A stretch of DNA of 64,000 bases from NCBI GenBank assembly GCA_021229015.1, contig CM037783.1, positions 6,395,324 through 6,459,323 on the forward strand. Reading direction: 5' to 3'. The DNA comes from Solen grandis. Its lineage: Eukaryota; Mollusca; Bivalvia; Adapedonta; Solenidae. How positions within the stretch are numbered: the first letter of the stretch is position 1; each line of letters opens with the position of its first letter. This document shows positions 1-12,600 of the stretch, piece by piece. A program made the translations under genes and the position numbers. The notes under the pieces were generated by a model, which was given only the letters and a program-made list of their open reading frames with translations, was not told where the DNA came from and did not search any database.

Positions 1-641
1 ACAGAATTTGATTAACTTGACAGAAATGATCCTTGGGTCAGCCTTACAAGTTGCTAAAATAAACTTGATCCATGCAGAACTCTGGTTGCCATGGCAACAG
101 AAAGAAAAAAATATGAAAACTTTAAAAATCATCTTCTTCAAAACTACTGGCCAGATTTTAAAATATTTTGGTACAGACGTTCCTTGGGTCAACCTCTACC
201 AAAGTTGCTAAAATATTTTCTGATCCGTAAAAAAACATGGCCGCCAGGGACGGGGCTTATTTGCCTAATATGTATATAGAGAAACCTTTAAACAACATCT
301 GCTCTGAAACCACTGGACAGAATTTGATTAAACTTGGCAGGGAGGATCCTTGGGTCAACCTTCAAAAAAGTTGCTAAAAAAACCTTGATCCATGTAGAAC
401 TCTGGTTGCCATGGCAACAGAAAGAAAAAAATATGAAAACTTTAAAAATCATCTTCTTCAAAACTACTGGCCAGATTTCAAGACTATCTTGGTATAAATT
501 TTATGTTTATTTAAATTATAAATAAAAGGATATATTTTACATTACTACACTATCATTTCACAATTTTATTTCAACTTGTACTTCCATGTTTCAATGATAC
601 CCAGGTGAGCGATTAAGGGCCATCATGGCCCTCTTGTTCAA
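1..641 (+). mobile_element. Helentron-like tandem-core element, right part (copy 1)
   Basis: Two units about 320 bp apart share the palindrome GTTGCCATGGCAAC (near 85-98 and 405-418) and a segment with ATGGCCGCCAGGGACGGGG. The right end has CAGGTGAGC at 602-610, then a 7-bp-stem hairpin AGGGCCATCATGGCCCT at 616-632. The left end is outside the window. Tandem cores plus hairpin ends fit nonautonomous Helentron-associated elements (family inferred). Confidence 0.55.
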
Positions 642-1584
642 GTATCTCCTTCCAGGTGTTTCAGAGTTGTGAGCCCTTTAATTTTGGTAAATTTCTACAT
701 CATTATATATGGGTATATGGGACTTTTTGTTGTGAACTACTTCCCAAGTTTAGAAGTCTTAGCCGTGAAATTTGGTGTATGTGTTCACAATGAAAAGCAG
801 AAGTGCAAGACATATTTTGGAGTCTCTCCCTCCAGGCATTGCATTTTCAATTTTTATGCCCTGCCTACTTTGTTGCAGGAAATATAGTTTTATGGTCTGT
901 CCCTTGTCACACCTGAGGTTACCTTTGCGTTAAAGCTGATTTCTCAGGAAGCATTAATCAGAATTGCAAGATTTTTGCTCACTCATTCATCAGAACATTG
1001 ACGACACATCCCAGCTGTAAATCAGATCTGTACAATACTTTGCACACTTATTCATCATAACATGAACAACATCCCAGCAAAAAAAAAAAATGCCATGTGC
1101 AGCAGCTGGGCATCATTGTCATTCCGACATGCCCAAAAATATATGCTTATGTAATATGTTGGGCCCTTTCTTAAGGACCCAATGCTTTTATACAGTGAAG
1201 TTATACACACACATATACATGTATGTGTTTAATGGGTCCAATAATTTGCTATGCACATCAAAATCAAGTTGCAATGTGAAAAAATCAATATTCAGTACAC
1301 CCCAGAATAAAAAATCATAAAGATAATTCTGGACATCTACATGTAGTAGTAAAGTGTCTTATGTCATTTATAAGAATTAGAGCAAGTTAAATTTACTGAA
1401 TAAGGTACATTTTTTAACTTTATTTCATAAGATACAGCTCCACTTGATTAATATTTTGAGCAGGCTACCCAGAGTGTCTGTTGGATTTCTAAATAAAATT
1501 CAGGACTTCTAGAAAATATGACGGTCAGACGCTTTTCGCGAAGTCTGTATTCCAATTTGTTTGCTCTCTAGCTTCTTCATTTTC
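642..1584. other. Intron or upstream DNA, no gene seen
   Basis: AT-rich sequence without convincing exons. About 1186-1290 is an imperfect direct copy of about 2975-3080 (both with ACACACATATACATGTATGTG-like sequence), so the two copies flank the second tandem-core element. Confidence 0.4.
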
Positions 1585-2975
1585 AGCTCACCTGAGCACT
1601 ATGTGCTCAAGTGAGCTTTTGTGATCGCCCTTCGTCCGGCGTCAACAATTTGCTTTAAACAACATCTCCTCCAAAAAACATGGCCGCCAGGGGCGGGGCT
1701 AATTTGCCTTATTTGTATATAGTGAAATCTTTAAACGAAATCTCCTCAGAAATAGTTGCACAGATTTTGATCAAATTTTGCAGAGATGATCCTCAGGTGA
1801 ACCTCTACCAAAGTTGCTAAAATTATCTGGATCTGCCAAAAAACATGGCCGCCAGGGGCGGGGCTAATTTGCATTATATGTATAAAGTAAAACCTTTAAA
1901 CGACATCTCCTCTGAAACAGCTGCACAGATTTGATCAAATTTGATCAAATTTGGCAGAGATGATCATTGGGTCAAGCTCTACCAAAGTTGCTGAAATTAT
2001 TTGAATCTGCCAAAAATCAATGGTCGCCAAGGGCGGGGCTAATTTGCCTTATATGTATATTGTGAAATCTTTAAATGACCTCTTCTCTGAAACAGTAGCA
2101 TAGATTTTTATCAAATTTTTCAGGGATGATCTTAAGGTGACCTTCTACCAAAGTTGCTAAAATTATCTTGATCCGCCAAAAAATATGGCCGCCAAGGGCA
2201 GGGCTAATTTGCCTTATATGTATATAGTGAAATCTTTAAACGACATCTCCTCTGAAACAGTTGCACAGATTGTGATCATATTTTGCAGGGATGATCCTTA
2301 GGTGAACTTCTACCAAAGTTGCTAAAATTATCTGGATCGGTCAAAAAACATGGCTGCCAGGGGCGGGGCTAATTTGAATAATATGTATAGAAGTCTTAGC
2401 CGATTACGACAATGATAATAAGAATAAAATCTCAGCTTAGTATGATTATGGCTGAAGTCTGGCAATTACATCAGGAGTTATGCCCCTTTTGATATAAAAA
2501 TTGCCATATTCCACTTTGTTCTCTCTTTAGCATCTTCATTTTTGAAGCAATTGCCTTCAAACTTTATGACATTGTTTATTACCATAAAATCTTGGCTAAG
2601 TTTGATTATAGTCAAAATCTGACAATTAGGTCAGGAGTTATGCCTCTTTCAATACTACATGTCACTTTGTTTTTCCCTCTAGCATTTATATTTCTCAACC
2701 AATCATCTTCAAAATTTGTGACAATATTAAATGTCATAAAATCTTGATTTTGGCTGATATTTTCCCATTAGGACAGGAGTTATGCCCTTTTAAAAATGAT
2801 AAAAACGGCTTATTTCACTTTGTTTGCACTCTATGAATTATGCAAATTTATGAAAATCTCAGACTTCACTGTTTACTCCTCAGCATCTTTATTTTTAAAG
2901 CAATATGTTTAGAAGTGACATTGAAGGCTATTTATCTCCGGTGAGCAATTTTAGCCCATCATGGTCCTCTTGTAT
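1585..2975 (+). mobile_element. Helentron-like tandem-core element (copy 2)
   Basis: It opens with a hairpin at 1585-1616 (arms AGCTCACCTGAGCAC and GTGCTCAAGTGAGCT), then CGCCCTTCGTCCG. Four to five units of 165-180 bp follow, each with ATGGCCGCCAGGGGCGGGGC and CTTTAAACGACATCTCCTC. A second array with TCAGGAGTTATGCCCC lies at about 2400-2890. The right end near 2939-2970 is a degenerate version of the GGTGAGC plus hairpin end seen in copies 1 and 3. Confidence 0.6.
2400..2890 (+). repeat. Tandem array, about 120-150-bp units (TCAGGAGTTATGCC)
   Basis: Three or more diverged units share an 'ATAAAATCTTGGCTAAG...GTCAGGAGTTATGCC...CACTTTGTT' layout. The array sits inside copy 2 of the tandem-core element, either as part of it or nested in it. 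No coding potential. Confidence 0.5.
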
Positions 2976-3405
2976 AGTGATGTTATACACACACATATAT
3001 ACATGTATGTGTTTGTTGGGTCATACTTTTAGGGCCCAATAAATTGCTGTGCACATTTAAAATCAAATTGCAATACAAGAAAAGATTCCAACCTAAAATA
3101 AATAATGTTGGTGATTTTTTTTTAACAATAGATTGAATTCAGTTCTTTTGACAAAGCAAAACACTTAAGCCTGGCAGTCTGGCAATGAGGAAGAAAAAAA
3201 TGTCATAACTGTATCGTATACAACTTCTATGTGTGACTTCAGATTACATCCATTTTGGTAATAATAACAGACACAGATATACTTACATATATATACAACC
3301 ATTTGAACTGTTTAATTGTAATACAGTTGACTTTGTTTTAGCAATTATCTACTTATTGTGCTACTTTGTGACTTAAATTTTTTTTATGTTTTTTCTGTCG
3401 TTCAG
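2976..3405. other. Intron upstream of exon a
   Basis: Contains the second copy of the roughly 105-bp direct repeat (2975-3080), then AT-rich intron sequence ending in the exon-a acceptor. Nothing else recognised. Confidence 0.4.
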
Positions 3406-3685
3406 AATGGACATGGTGATCAGTGCTGGCAAGTCGAAAAAAAATGTGGATGCCTATGTCATTATGCCTCCAGACACAAAGCAGGCTGTGGATTTGCTAA
3501 ACTCAACCAGACAGAGTGTAGGCATTGCCCCTTCTAACCCATACATATTTGCAAGAATGAACAGCGATACTCCTCTGAGTGGCAACACTGACTTAAAAGA
3601 AATCGTTGCGAAGTGTCCGGGTTTACAGCACCCAGAAAGAATATCTTCATCAGGTCTTCGTCGGTATATTGCTACAGTTTCTCAG
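3406..3685 (+). CDS. Recombinase-like gene, exon a
   Basis: It follows a TTCAG acceptor at 3401-3405 and ends CAG before GTATTT. The frame runs from [17 protein letters not shown] through NPYIFARM to [14 protein letters not shown]. The first base is the last base of a split codon, so the exon is internal and the Met at 3407 need not be the start. The segment resembles the core that precedes the HxxR box of tyrosine recombinases. Confidence 0.75.
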
Positions 3686-6600
3686 GTATTTTTAACCATG
3701 TATTTCATACCTTTATTTAAAGTTGGGATATGATATTGTTTGTTGGGCAGGTGTGCAGAAAGTCTGGTGGTTTCAATATGATAAGTTAGGTATGAGTTAT
3801 TGAAATTCAACATAGCACATAGGTAGCTTACAAGGAAAGGGAAGGTTGGGATTGCTTTTGGGGTCAGTAGGGTCATGTTCAAGGTAGCTGTTACTAAAAA
3901 TGAAATAAAAATGTTTCTGCACAATAACTTGGTTAGGATGGAGGTTTTTCAACCAAACATGCTGCATAGTTTTTGCTTAGGAACACAAAGGTTAGGATTA
4001 TACTTAAGGTCACTGTAAATGAAAATGTTTTTTTTTTATCATCATAATGGTATAATGTGACCAAACTCTCACCAGGGTTTGAAATTAAGCTTGCATACTT
4101 GCAAAATGCAAGTTCATTTTAGAAATTGCGAGTAACTTTTTACAAAGTGAGTGAAAATTTCTGAAACCACAATTACTTTTGTCTGATAACAAGACAAATT
4201 ACCCTTTCAGATATCCATTTACTTTGCGAAATGTATTCTACACAATCTAACATTTGTTACACATTTGTTTTCAATTTTTATCCAGGTATTAAATTGAAAG
4301 TAGACCAAAAATTGGAGTGGTATTGCAGGTTGTTGTTAAAATGGGAATCCCCCAAATCATACCTGATCAATGGCATAAATTTGTCTTCTGCGCCCATCTA
4401 TTAAGTATGTAAACCCTTTCCCTGTATAGTAGTATTGTGATGAACACACGATGCACCATTTGGCGCGTCGTAAAATTTTGAGCTAGATAATACTTGGGAA
4501 TGAACAAACATAATGTTTGAAGAATTTAGAATTTGACAGATGTCCATCCATAAACTGCTTTATAAAAAGACTGCTTCAAGTAGGTAAAAGCTGAAACTTT
4601 TGTACTCTGCAGTCAAACATGCAAAAAATTGAATTTTGTTATTGTTTCATTTTAGGAGTTGAAAAAGTATTAAATAATTGCAAGCCCTAATTCTAACCCT
4701 GGTCACTGTTACTAAAATAGAGAAATGTATAGAATCTTGAATATTTTATATATTCATTATGCCCTATAGCTAATCACAATACGTGGTGTCTTTCATGCCA
4801 ACCTAGACAACTTTAACTTTTCACTAGTAATGAATTTAACTCCTTGAGTGCTAGCTACAAAATAGTAAAGCTTTTGCCACTAGTTCAAGTTCAAGTTCAA
4901 GTATTTATTCATAATTATATGGCCTCTGGCCCAAAATACAATATACAAATATCGAGACAATATAACAACTATGTTGTGTCCCTATGCTCATTCACTCTCA
5001 AGAAATCACACGTTCACACTCATTCAGCAAATGATATATATAAGTACAAAGTTTGAATAATACTGATTGATCGTTGGTTTGGAGCAAATTATATAGGTTA
5101 ACTTCAGAACTTCTACCGTAATACCAATTAAACAAATATTGGTTGCGTATATCTTCATATTTAGGACAATTGAAAAACACATGGTATTCGTTTTCAATAA
5201 CATTATTATTAAAATTTATTTGACAATATATGCAAATTCTATCATGACGTTCTAAACCTCTATGTCGTCCTGTTTCTATGTGAAGTTTATGAGATGAGCA
5301 CCTAAATTTTGCAAATGCTTTTCGTAATTTATAAGAAATGTCTAAACAAATATATTTTTCAGGAGAAAGCAGAGATTTGAAACATTTATAGAAATCACAA
5401 CGACTCGACTCAGTAACTGTACTATGCCAATCCTGTTTACTACAATCAATCACTCTCTGTCTAAAGTTAAATATAAATAAGTTTATGTTTCCAACATCTT
5501 GAGAAATCCAAACAAAACCAAAACCATACTTGAAAAGAAGATGTTTTACATTTGAAGCCCAAGTTTTCCTATCATTATCATCCAAGTTTTTTAGCATCTT
5601 ATAACATTGTTTAGGATAGCGTTTCTGTTCCATATGTAAAAGTGTGCACCAATATTTAACACAATTTGTATAATACGTTACATATAAAGGCATTCTCCCA
5701 CATTCTCCAAGTGCATATTTCCCGGAATTTTTTTTGCGATGCATAACAAAGTATTGGTTTTACAATGGAATCAAATAATTTGAAGGCTTCATAATGCGAA
5801 AAATACCCAAAAGACTTCTGATATTGATATATACTAAAAATAGCCTTTTTCGCTTGAGATGCAAGCTTTGTTTTTGCAGCAGTCCATGTCAAAGTTCGTG
5901 CGAAAATCAATCCTAAATATTTATAAATTGATGTGACTTTTACCCTAACATTATTGTAAGTCCATTTTTCATATTGTCTAAGTCCCCCTCCATTACGGAA
6001 AACAATAATTTCGGTCTTGTCTAAATTGACTTCCATACCCGTGGTATCGCAAAATAACTTGATGACATTAAGTTGTTGTTGTAGTTTAAGTACAGTTTCA
6101 GCACAATTTGCTACGTCATCAGCAAACATTAAACAGTGAATATCTTGTATATCATTACTAATAAATATTCCCGACCCACATTTTTCTTTAATCAGTATGC
6201 TTAAATCATTGATAAAAAGAGAAAAAAGTGTCGCACTACATATGTCTCCTTGTCTTGTTCCAATATTACATTCAAAGAAATCTGTTAACCCGTTACCAGT
6301 TCTAACACATGAGTATAAATTAGAGTACATACAATTTAACATTCTATAAAATTTCCCATTTATTCCTCGGTTCGATAAACTTCTAAATAAAGCTCCGTGA
6401 TTCACCTTATCAAACGCTTTACGAAAGTCAACATATAAACAATAAAATCGTCCACCGGGGCGTGAGAGGTATTTTTGCGCCATAGCTTGAAGCGTGAATA
6501 TATTATCTAATGTTGAGTAACCAGCACGAAATCCCGCCTGTGACTCATCAAGTATATTATTTTCTTCAATCCATGAAGTCAATCTATTATTTATAATATT

Positions 6601-9600
6601 GGAAAATATCTTGTACATGGTGTTTATTAATGATATACCCCTATAATTTCCTGGGTTATTTTTTGAACCTGATTTATGAATTGGACATATAATACTTTTA
6701 CCCCAAGATAGTGGGAACTGTCCTTTATCAAATATAGAATTAAACAAGATTACTAGTACCGGTACAATATCACTAATAGTATTTTTATAGAATTCTGCTC
6801 CTATCCCATCTATGCCTGGTGATTTGTTAATTCTAAGCTTATGAATACTAGAATTAATTTCGGCCTCTGTAATGCGATTGTTAAGAACGGAATTTTGCCT
6901 ATTAAGAACATACTCTGTATTATTACTTGTCTCGTGTATGTCATTCGCATTTTCACTGTAGAGTAAACTCCTGAAGTGAGTTTGCCATTCTACTGAAGAA
7001 ATATTATTTTCATCCTCATGTTCTTTCTCTCCTTTTAATAATTTCCAAAACATCTTTGGGTTTTTTCTATTATCTACCAGTTTAATTCTTTGATTTTTTA
7101 AATATACGGATTTTTTATATCGGCACATATTTTTAAAAATACTACGTTTTTCTTTGTACGACTGTAAGTCATCCTGTAGATTTGTAAATCGAAACTTCCT
7201 CAGGGCTACATACTTATCATGCTTTGCTTGAGAACACTCGTCGTCCCACCACGGTGGTTGGGTACTCACGCTCGATCTTTTAACCTGCATGTGCCGCGCG
7301 GATTTGTGATATATGCTCGTAATTGCGTCGATTGTTTTGTTGATATTTGACTTGGCTGATGTAACTAGGGCTTCCTTAGCACTATGAAAAAGTTGTCTGA
7401 AATTGTATAGAAAAGACTCGCGTTTCCCATCTGTCCATCGATATCTAGTGTATTTATGAAATTGCTTTTGATTATTTTGAGAGTTTCCGATTATGTCTTT
7501 GAAAAATGTAAATTGACAAAACAGCGGGAAGTGTACAGATTCATCACGCTCTTCTTTTAAAAATGAACATGAATTAAACAAATCTGAACTGCAAATATTA
7601 TAGTCAACAGTACTCATACCATTATTAGAAAATTCATTATATGAACGTTATGTGTACAACAAAAGTCGGTTAATGTTTTACCATATGTATTGTGTCTTAA
7701 CATATCCTTATTTGACCTCGGTATATCAAAATAGTCATTATCATAATCATTATCTCCAAATGTATAGCTTAAATCATCATCTGGGATAAAATCATAAAAA
7801 TCTTTTGTACGTGCATTCAAATCTCCAGCTATAAAATAAATATATATAAATATTAGATCATTATATATGGCTGACCCTTCAGGTGAAACATATGTAAAAT
7901 AACAAATTATATCCTTCATGTCATTAAATAGAGAACCTTTAAATAGTAATACCACACAGTTTTCAAGATTACAAAATATTCGTTTAACGTAATTGTGATC
8001 AATAAGAAAGTCCTTCACAAAAACACTCACACCGCCATTATTCCGTACACTGTTTCGTCCCATCTCTCTAACATGGTCAAAATGAATATAACCATTTAAA
8101 AATTTGTCAAATTCGTGACTAATTTTGCTCCAAGTTTCACACAGACATATTATATCAAACTGTTTAAAATACGCTTTAATGTTACTGCATTTTTCATATT
8201 TCTGTAAACCCTCAATGTTCCAGGTAAGTATGTTTAACCTAAATTTATCTGTCACAATAGAATCATGAGTAATGTCTGGGCCTCGGCCCTCATCCTATCT
8301 CCCCTCTGGAGCCCCGGCAGAAGCACCGTTGGAGACTGTCGCTGCATATGAAGAAGTCACGTGACTGCTGTTGTCCAATCGGGACCGCCCGTCACTACTG
8401 TTCCTCTGACTTGCACGTGCCGATGCATGCTCACCATGTCGCATATTTCGTGTTCCAATACAAACGATGGTGTTTGAAAGATCATCAAAACGGTACACTT
8501 TGTTGTCGATAAAAAGTTTATCGAACCTGACGGACGCGAATTGACCGTTGCTCCGTGCCTCGAGCATTTTTCTCCCAAGTTCTCGCCTGTGTTTCTTAAC
8601 ACGTTCCGTGTAGTCCTGTTGTACTGAATACGGCGACTCTTTTGTCAATTTACACTTTGCGGCTCTCAACGTGTTTTGGCAATCTTTATAATGAGAGAAT
8701 TTAACGATGATAGTGCATTTTTGCTGGTCCTTCGATTTCAGTCTATGAGCTCGCTCAATCCCGATATCATGCGCGTTCTCCATTTGTAACTCTCGAGCCA
8801 TAAAATCACGCACTTGATTTTCACATGTATCCCAATTCTCATCCTGTGTTCCACTTATGCCATTTATTCTCAAATTATTCCTTCTTGAGTGCCCCTCTAG
8901 TTTATCTATTTGCTCTTTTAATGAATTGACCTCCGATTTAAGTTCATTGTTTGACTGCTTAAGATCTTCATTTTCCTGCTTTAATTCTTTTATTGTGTCA
9001 TTTATTGAATCAATTTTCATGTTCATAGACGATAGATCTCGCATTACACATTCATTTTGATTAGCAAGTTCTTGTTTCATTGTTCGTAAAAAAGAGAACA
9101 TTTCATCTTGAGTATTTGAGTCAAACCTGTTTTGATCACTGCTGCTAGTGGACTGTCGTCTATCTTGCTGATCAGGAAGACAGCTGGGCAGAGTTGTTTG
9201 TCTAGTAGTACGGTTAGCGGCCTGGATACGTGGGGGTCCGGGGTTACTCTCAATGTCACCACAGAGCGCCAATAACGAACACAACACGAAAACACGAAGG
9301 ATAAGAGAAATACTCCATCTATGCACACATGATGTTTTCACTCTGAAAGTCTGCTTTATTGGCTGCACATTACAACCGATTCTTGCTCTCCATAAACAGA
9401 TACCAATACCCATTTTGCGAATATATATTGTATTTATCTCACACAATCAAAAACACGTCCGCCATCTTTCAAGGGACACAACTCTCGACCAACCTAGACA
9501 ACTTTAACTTTTCACTAGTAATGAATTTAACTCCTTGAGTGCTAGCTACAAAATAGTAAAGCTTTTGCCACTAGTGTACACTGTTGGCTTCCAATTTTGA

Positions 9601-12600
9601 CATTTTCTTGCTGAAATCCCTTAAACTGACAATAGACTGTTCCAAACAGGGGTCATATTTTTGCTTGTGACCAATTTTTCTACCAGAAAATTCAGTTTTC
9701 CACTAGCAAAATTTAAAACATGAAAATGTGCGGAGAAGCAGTTGTAATGAAATATTTAATTACAATATGGTCACAAAAATTTAATTGAAAAATGAATTAA
9801 ATTCGCTGTTAGTTTTATATAGACAATTCTCAAAATATTTTCTTAAATTGTCAAAATCAATCAAAATTTAATGTTGGAATGACAATTATTTATATGAAAA
9901 TGATTACAGAAATATTTCTATATCAAACATTATTAAAATACTTAAAATAATCAAAGGTGAAAATTGAAGAAGAAAATGGATACATTATATAGTGGGGATG
10001 TTTCGGTTTGAATACAATTTTGACTTGCTTCCATAGCAATTAGGAATGAGACATTTCACAAAACAGTCCACATTCGCTGTAATTATCTGTTGAAAACTTG
10101 CTAGGTAAGCCAACTGAGATGTGAATGTTTTTTAAAGAAACACTAGCAATGAAGCATAGCTGATGTTTCTACGCAAATGGCCGCAATTGTGATGATTGGG
10201 CAATTTCATAACAGTTCTAAAGGTGTGACAAATGAAACAAGTGACAGTCTGCCAGTAACCGGGTTTTGTAAATAAGGGAAAAATTTAGATCTATCTTCTT
10301 CTTAACCGTTTTGTCTGATGCGGTAGGTAATTGTTTCTTGGTTGAATTGGAATATTTTCCGGTGCTCGCACTGTCACTCGCCACAAATATTTATCTGTTT
10401 AGAAAGTATTTGGTTCAGTACATTTTGGTGAGGTACCAGCATGGTCTTTTGCCAAAATAGCTTGATATTTTCTGCTACATTTCTTTATCGAAAGACAATT
10501 TATCTTCATGTTTGAGCTTTTCACTGAAACTTTACAGAATTATGTCATATTCAATCAAAACTACAATTATCAGCAAGGAGCCCGAATGCATCATGTAAAC
10601 AAAACGTCAGAGTCGTCTACATGTTTTAGATTTCCACATACAGTGATCCTGGTGTCAATGGAGATTAAACTGCACACCGATTTCGGCTTAAAAGAAAACT
10701 AGATTTTTATTAAACGTGTAACAATCTGTCGACAAACTCTTAATTATTTTTGACTGCTTAAATTTTGCACTCAAACTTTTTCATTTTGGCTAGCATTTTG
10801 CGAGTTTGGGGACCACTAAATTTGACCCCTGCCAAATTCAAAGTTTGACTAGTCTATTTTCAATATTTATCAGATAAAGATGTTTAAGGTGTATAACCTA
10901 TGGACATATGAACTTCATTTATGACTGAAAATGAACTTTCAGATCTTAGATATGTCTGACACAGAACTGGAGTCTCTTGCAAGACATCTTGGGCATGACG
11001 TGCAGACACACAAGGAAAATTATCGCCTCTCACATGCAACTAGAGAGCTTACAGTTGTAAGTACAAACAATTTGATGACTAGCTCAATTATTGGAAAAAC
11101 TATTTAACTCATTTATAGCACCACCTGTTATAACGCTTTATCCATTATAATACTATGTGTTCATTGTTCCAAATGGCCATAATATAGTGTTATAAAGGAG
11201 TAATTCCATTACTTTTTATAGCGAATCCTTAATAGCACTATGTCAATTTTATGGACCCCAAGGAGTCAAAGTGTACTCACCCCGGCATAGGTGAAGGACA
11301 AGTTCACACTTTGAGATCATAGGTCACTGTATCTTAAGGCTAAAAATATATATGTTTATGTCCTCTGACAGACCCTCTAGTTCTTTTGGTTGCCAACCCT
11401 ATTTTTAGCTCACCTGAGCACAAAGTGCTCAAGGTGAGCTTTTGTGATCGCCCTTCGTCCGTCGTCAACAATTTGCTTTAAATGACATCTCCTCTGAAAC
11501 CGCTGGACAGAATTTAACGAAACTTGGCAGGAATGTTCCTTGGGTGAGGCTCTACAAAAGTTGCTAAAATAAAGTTGATCCATGAAGAACTCTGGTTGCC
11601 ATGGCTACAAAAAGTAAAATAATTTGAAAACTTTAAAAATCATCTCCTTCAAAACTACTGGCCAGATTTCAAAATAATTTGGTACAGATGTTCCTTGGGT
11701 CAACCTCTACCAAAGTTGCTAAAATTATTCCAATCCGTAAAAAAACATGGCCGCCAGGGGAGGGGCTTATTTGCCTTATATGTATATAGGGAAAACTTTA
11801 ATCAACATTTCCTCTGAAACCAAAGGACAGAATTTGATTAAACTTGGCAGGAATGATCCTTGGGTCAACCTTCACAAAAGTTGCTAAAATAAACTTGATC
11901 CATGTAGAACTCTGGTTGCCATGGCAACAAAAAGAAGAAAAAAAAATGAAAACTTTAAAAATCATCTTCTTCAAAACTACTGGCCAGATTTTAAAATAAA
12001 TTGGTACAGATGTTCCTTGGGTCAACCTCTACCAAAGTTGCTAAAATTATTCTGACCCATAAAAAAACATGGCCGCCAGGGACGGGGCTTATTTGCCTTA
12101 TATGTATATAGGGAAAACTTTAAACAACATCTGCTCTGAAACCACTGGACAGAATTTGATTAAAATTGGCAGGAATGATCCTTGGGTGCACCTTCACATA
12201 AGTTGCTAAAATAAACTTGATCTATAAATATCTGGTTGCAATGGCAACCGAAAGGAAAAAAAACAAAAACAAAAAAACTTTCAAAATCATCTTTTTCAAA
12301 AGAATGGACCAGATTTTGAAATATTTTGGTGCAGATGTCCCTTGGATGACCCTTTACTATCTGCCAAAAAAACATGGCTGCCAGGGGTGGGGCTAATTTG
12401 CGTTATATGTATAAAGTGAAATCTTTAACAGCATCTCTTCTGAAACAGCTGCACAGAATTTGAGCATATTTTGCAAGGTTGATCCTTGGGTGAAGATCTA
12501 CCAAAGCCGCTATAATTATTTGAATCTGCCAAAAACATGGCCGCCAGGGCCCAAGGGCGGGGCTAATTTGCGTTATATGTATGTAGTGAAATCTTTAAAT

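Larger units (their letters stand above)
4885..9488 (-). mobile_element. CR1/L2-type non-LTR retrotransposon, full length, with 2A peptide
   Basis: A 4.6-kb insertion in the intron between exons a and b, antisense to the gene. In 5'-3' order it has a short 5'UTR (9488-9414), ORF1 (9413-8295), a broken ORF2 with endonuclease and reverse transcriptase (8255-4998), a 3'UTR, and a terminal ACTTGAACTTGAACTTGA tail (4885-4903). Tails of short tandem repeats instead of poly(A) are typical of CR1/L2-group LINEs. The perfect 87-bp flanking duplication shows a complete, apparently recent insertion, yet ORF2 has at least two frame breaks. Clade placement is by motif reading only. Confidence 0.85.

Noticed and set aside
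3682..3924. Minus-strand 80-codon frame
   Set aside because: Intronic, no domain, antisense to a supported gene.
8295..9446. 2A motif taken as evidence of an endogenous virus
   Set aside because: It lies in ORF1 of a LINE with endonuclease and reverse transcriptase downstream; 2A peptides are known in such LINEs. The TTG at 9446 is not a start; the ATG is at 9413.
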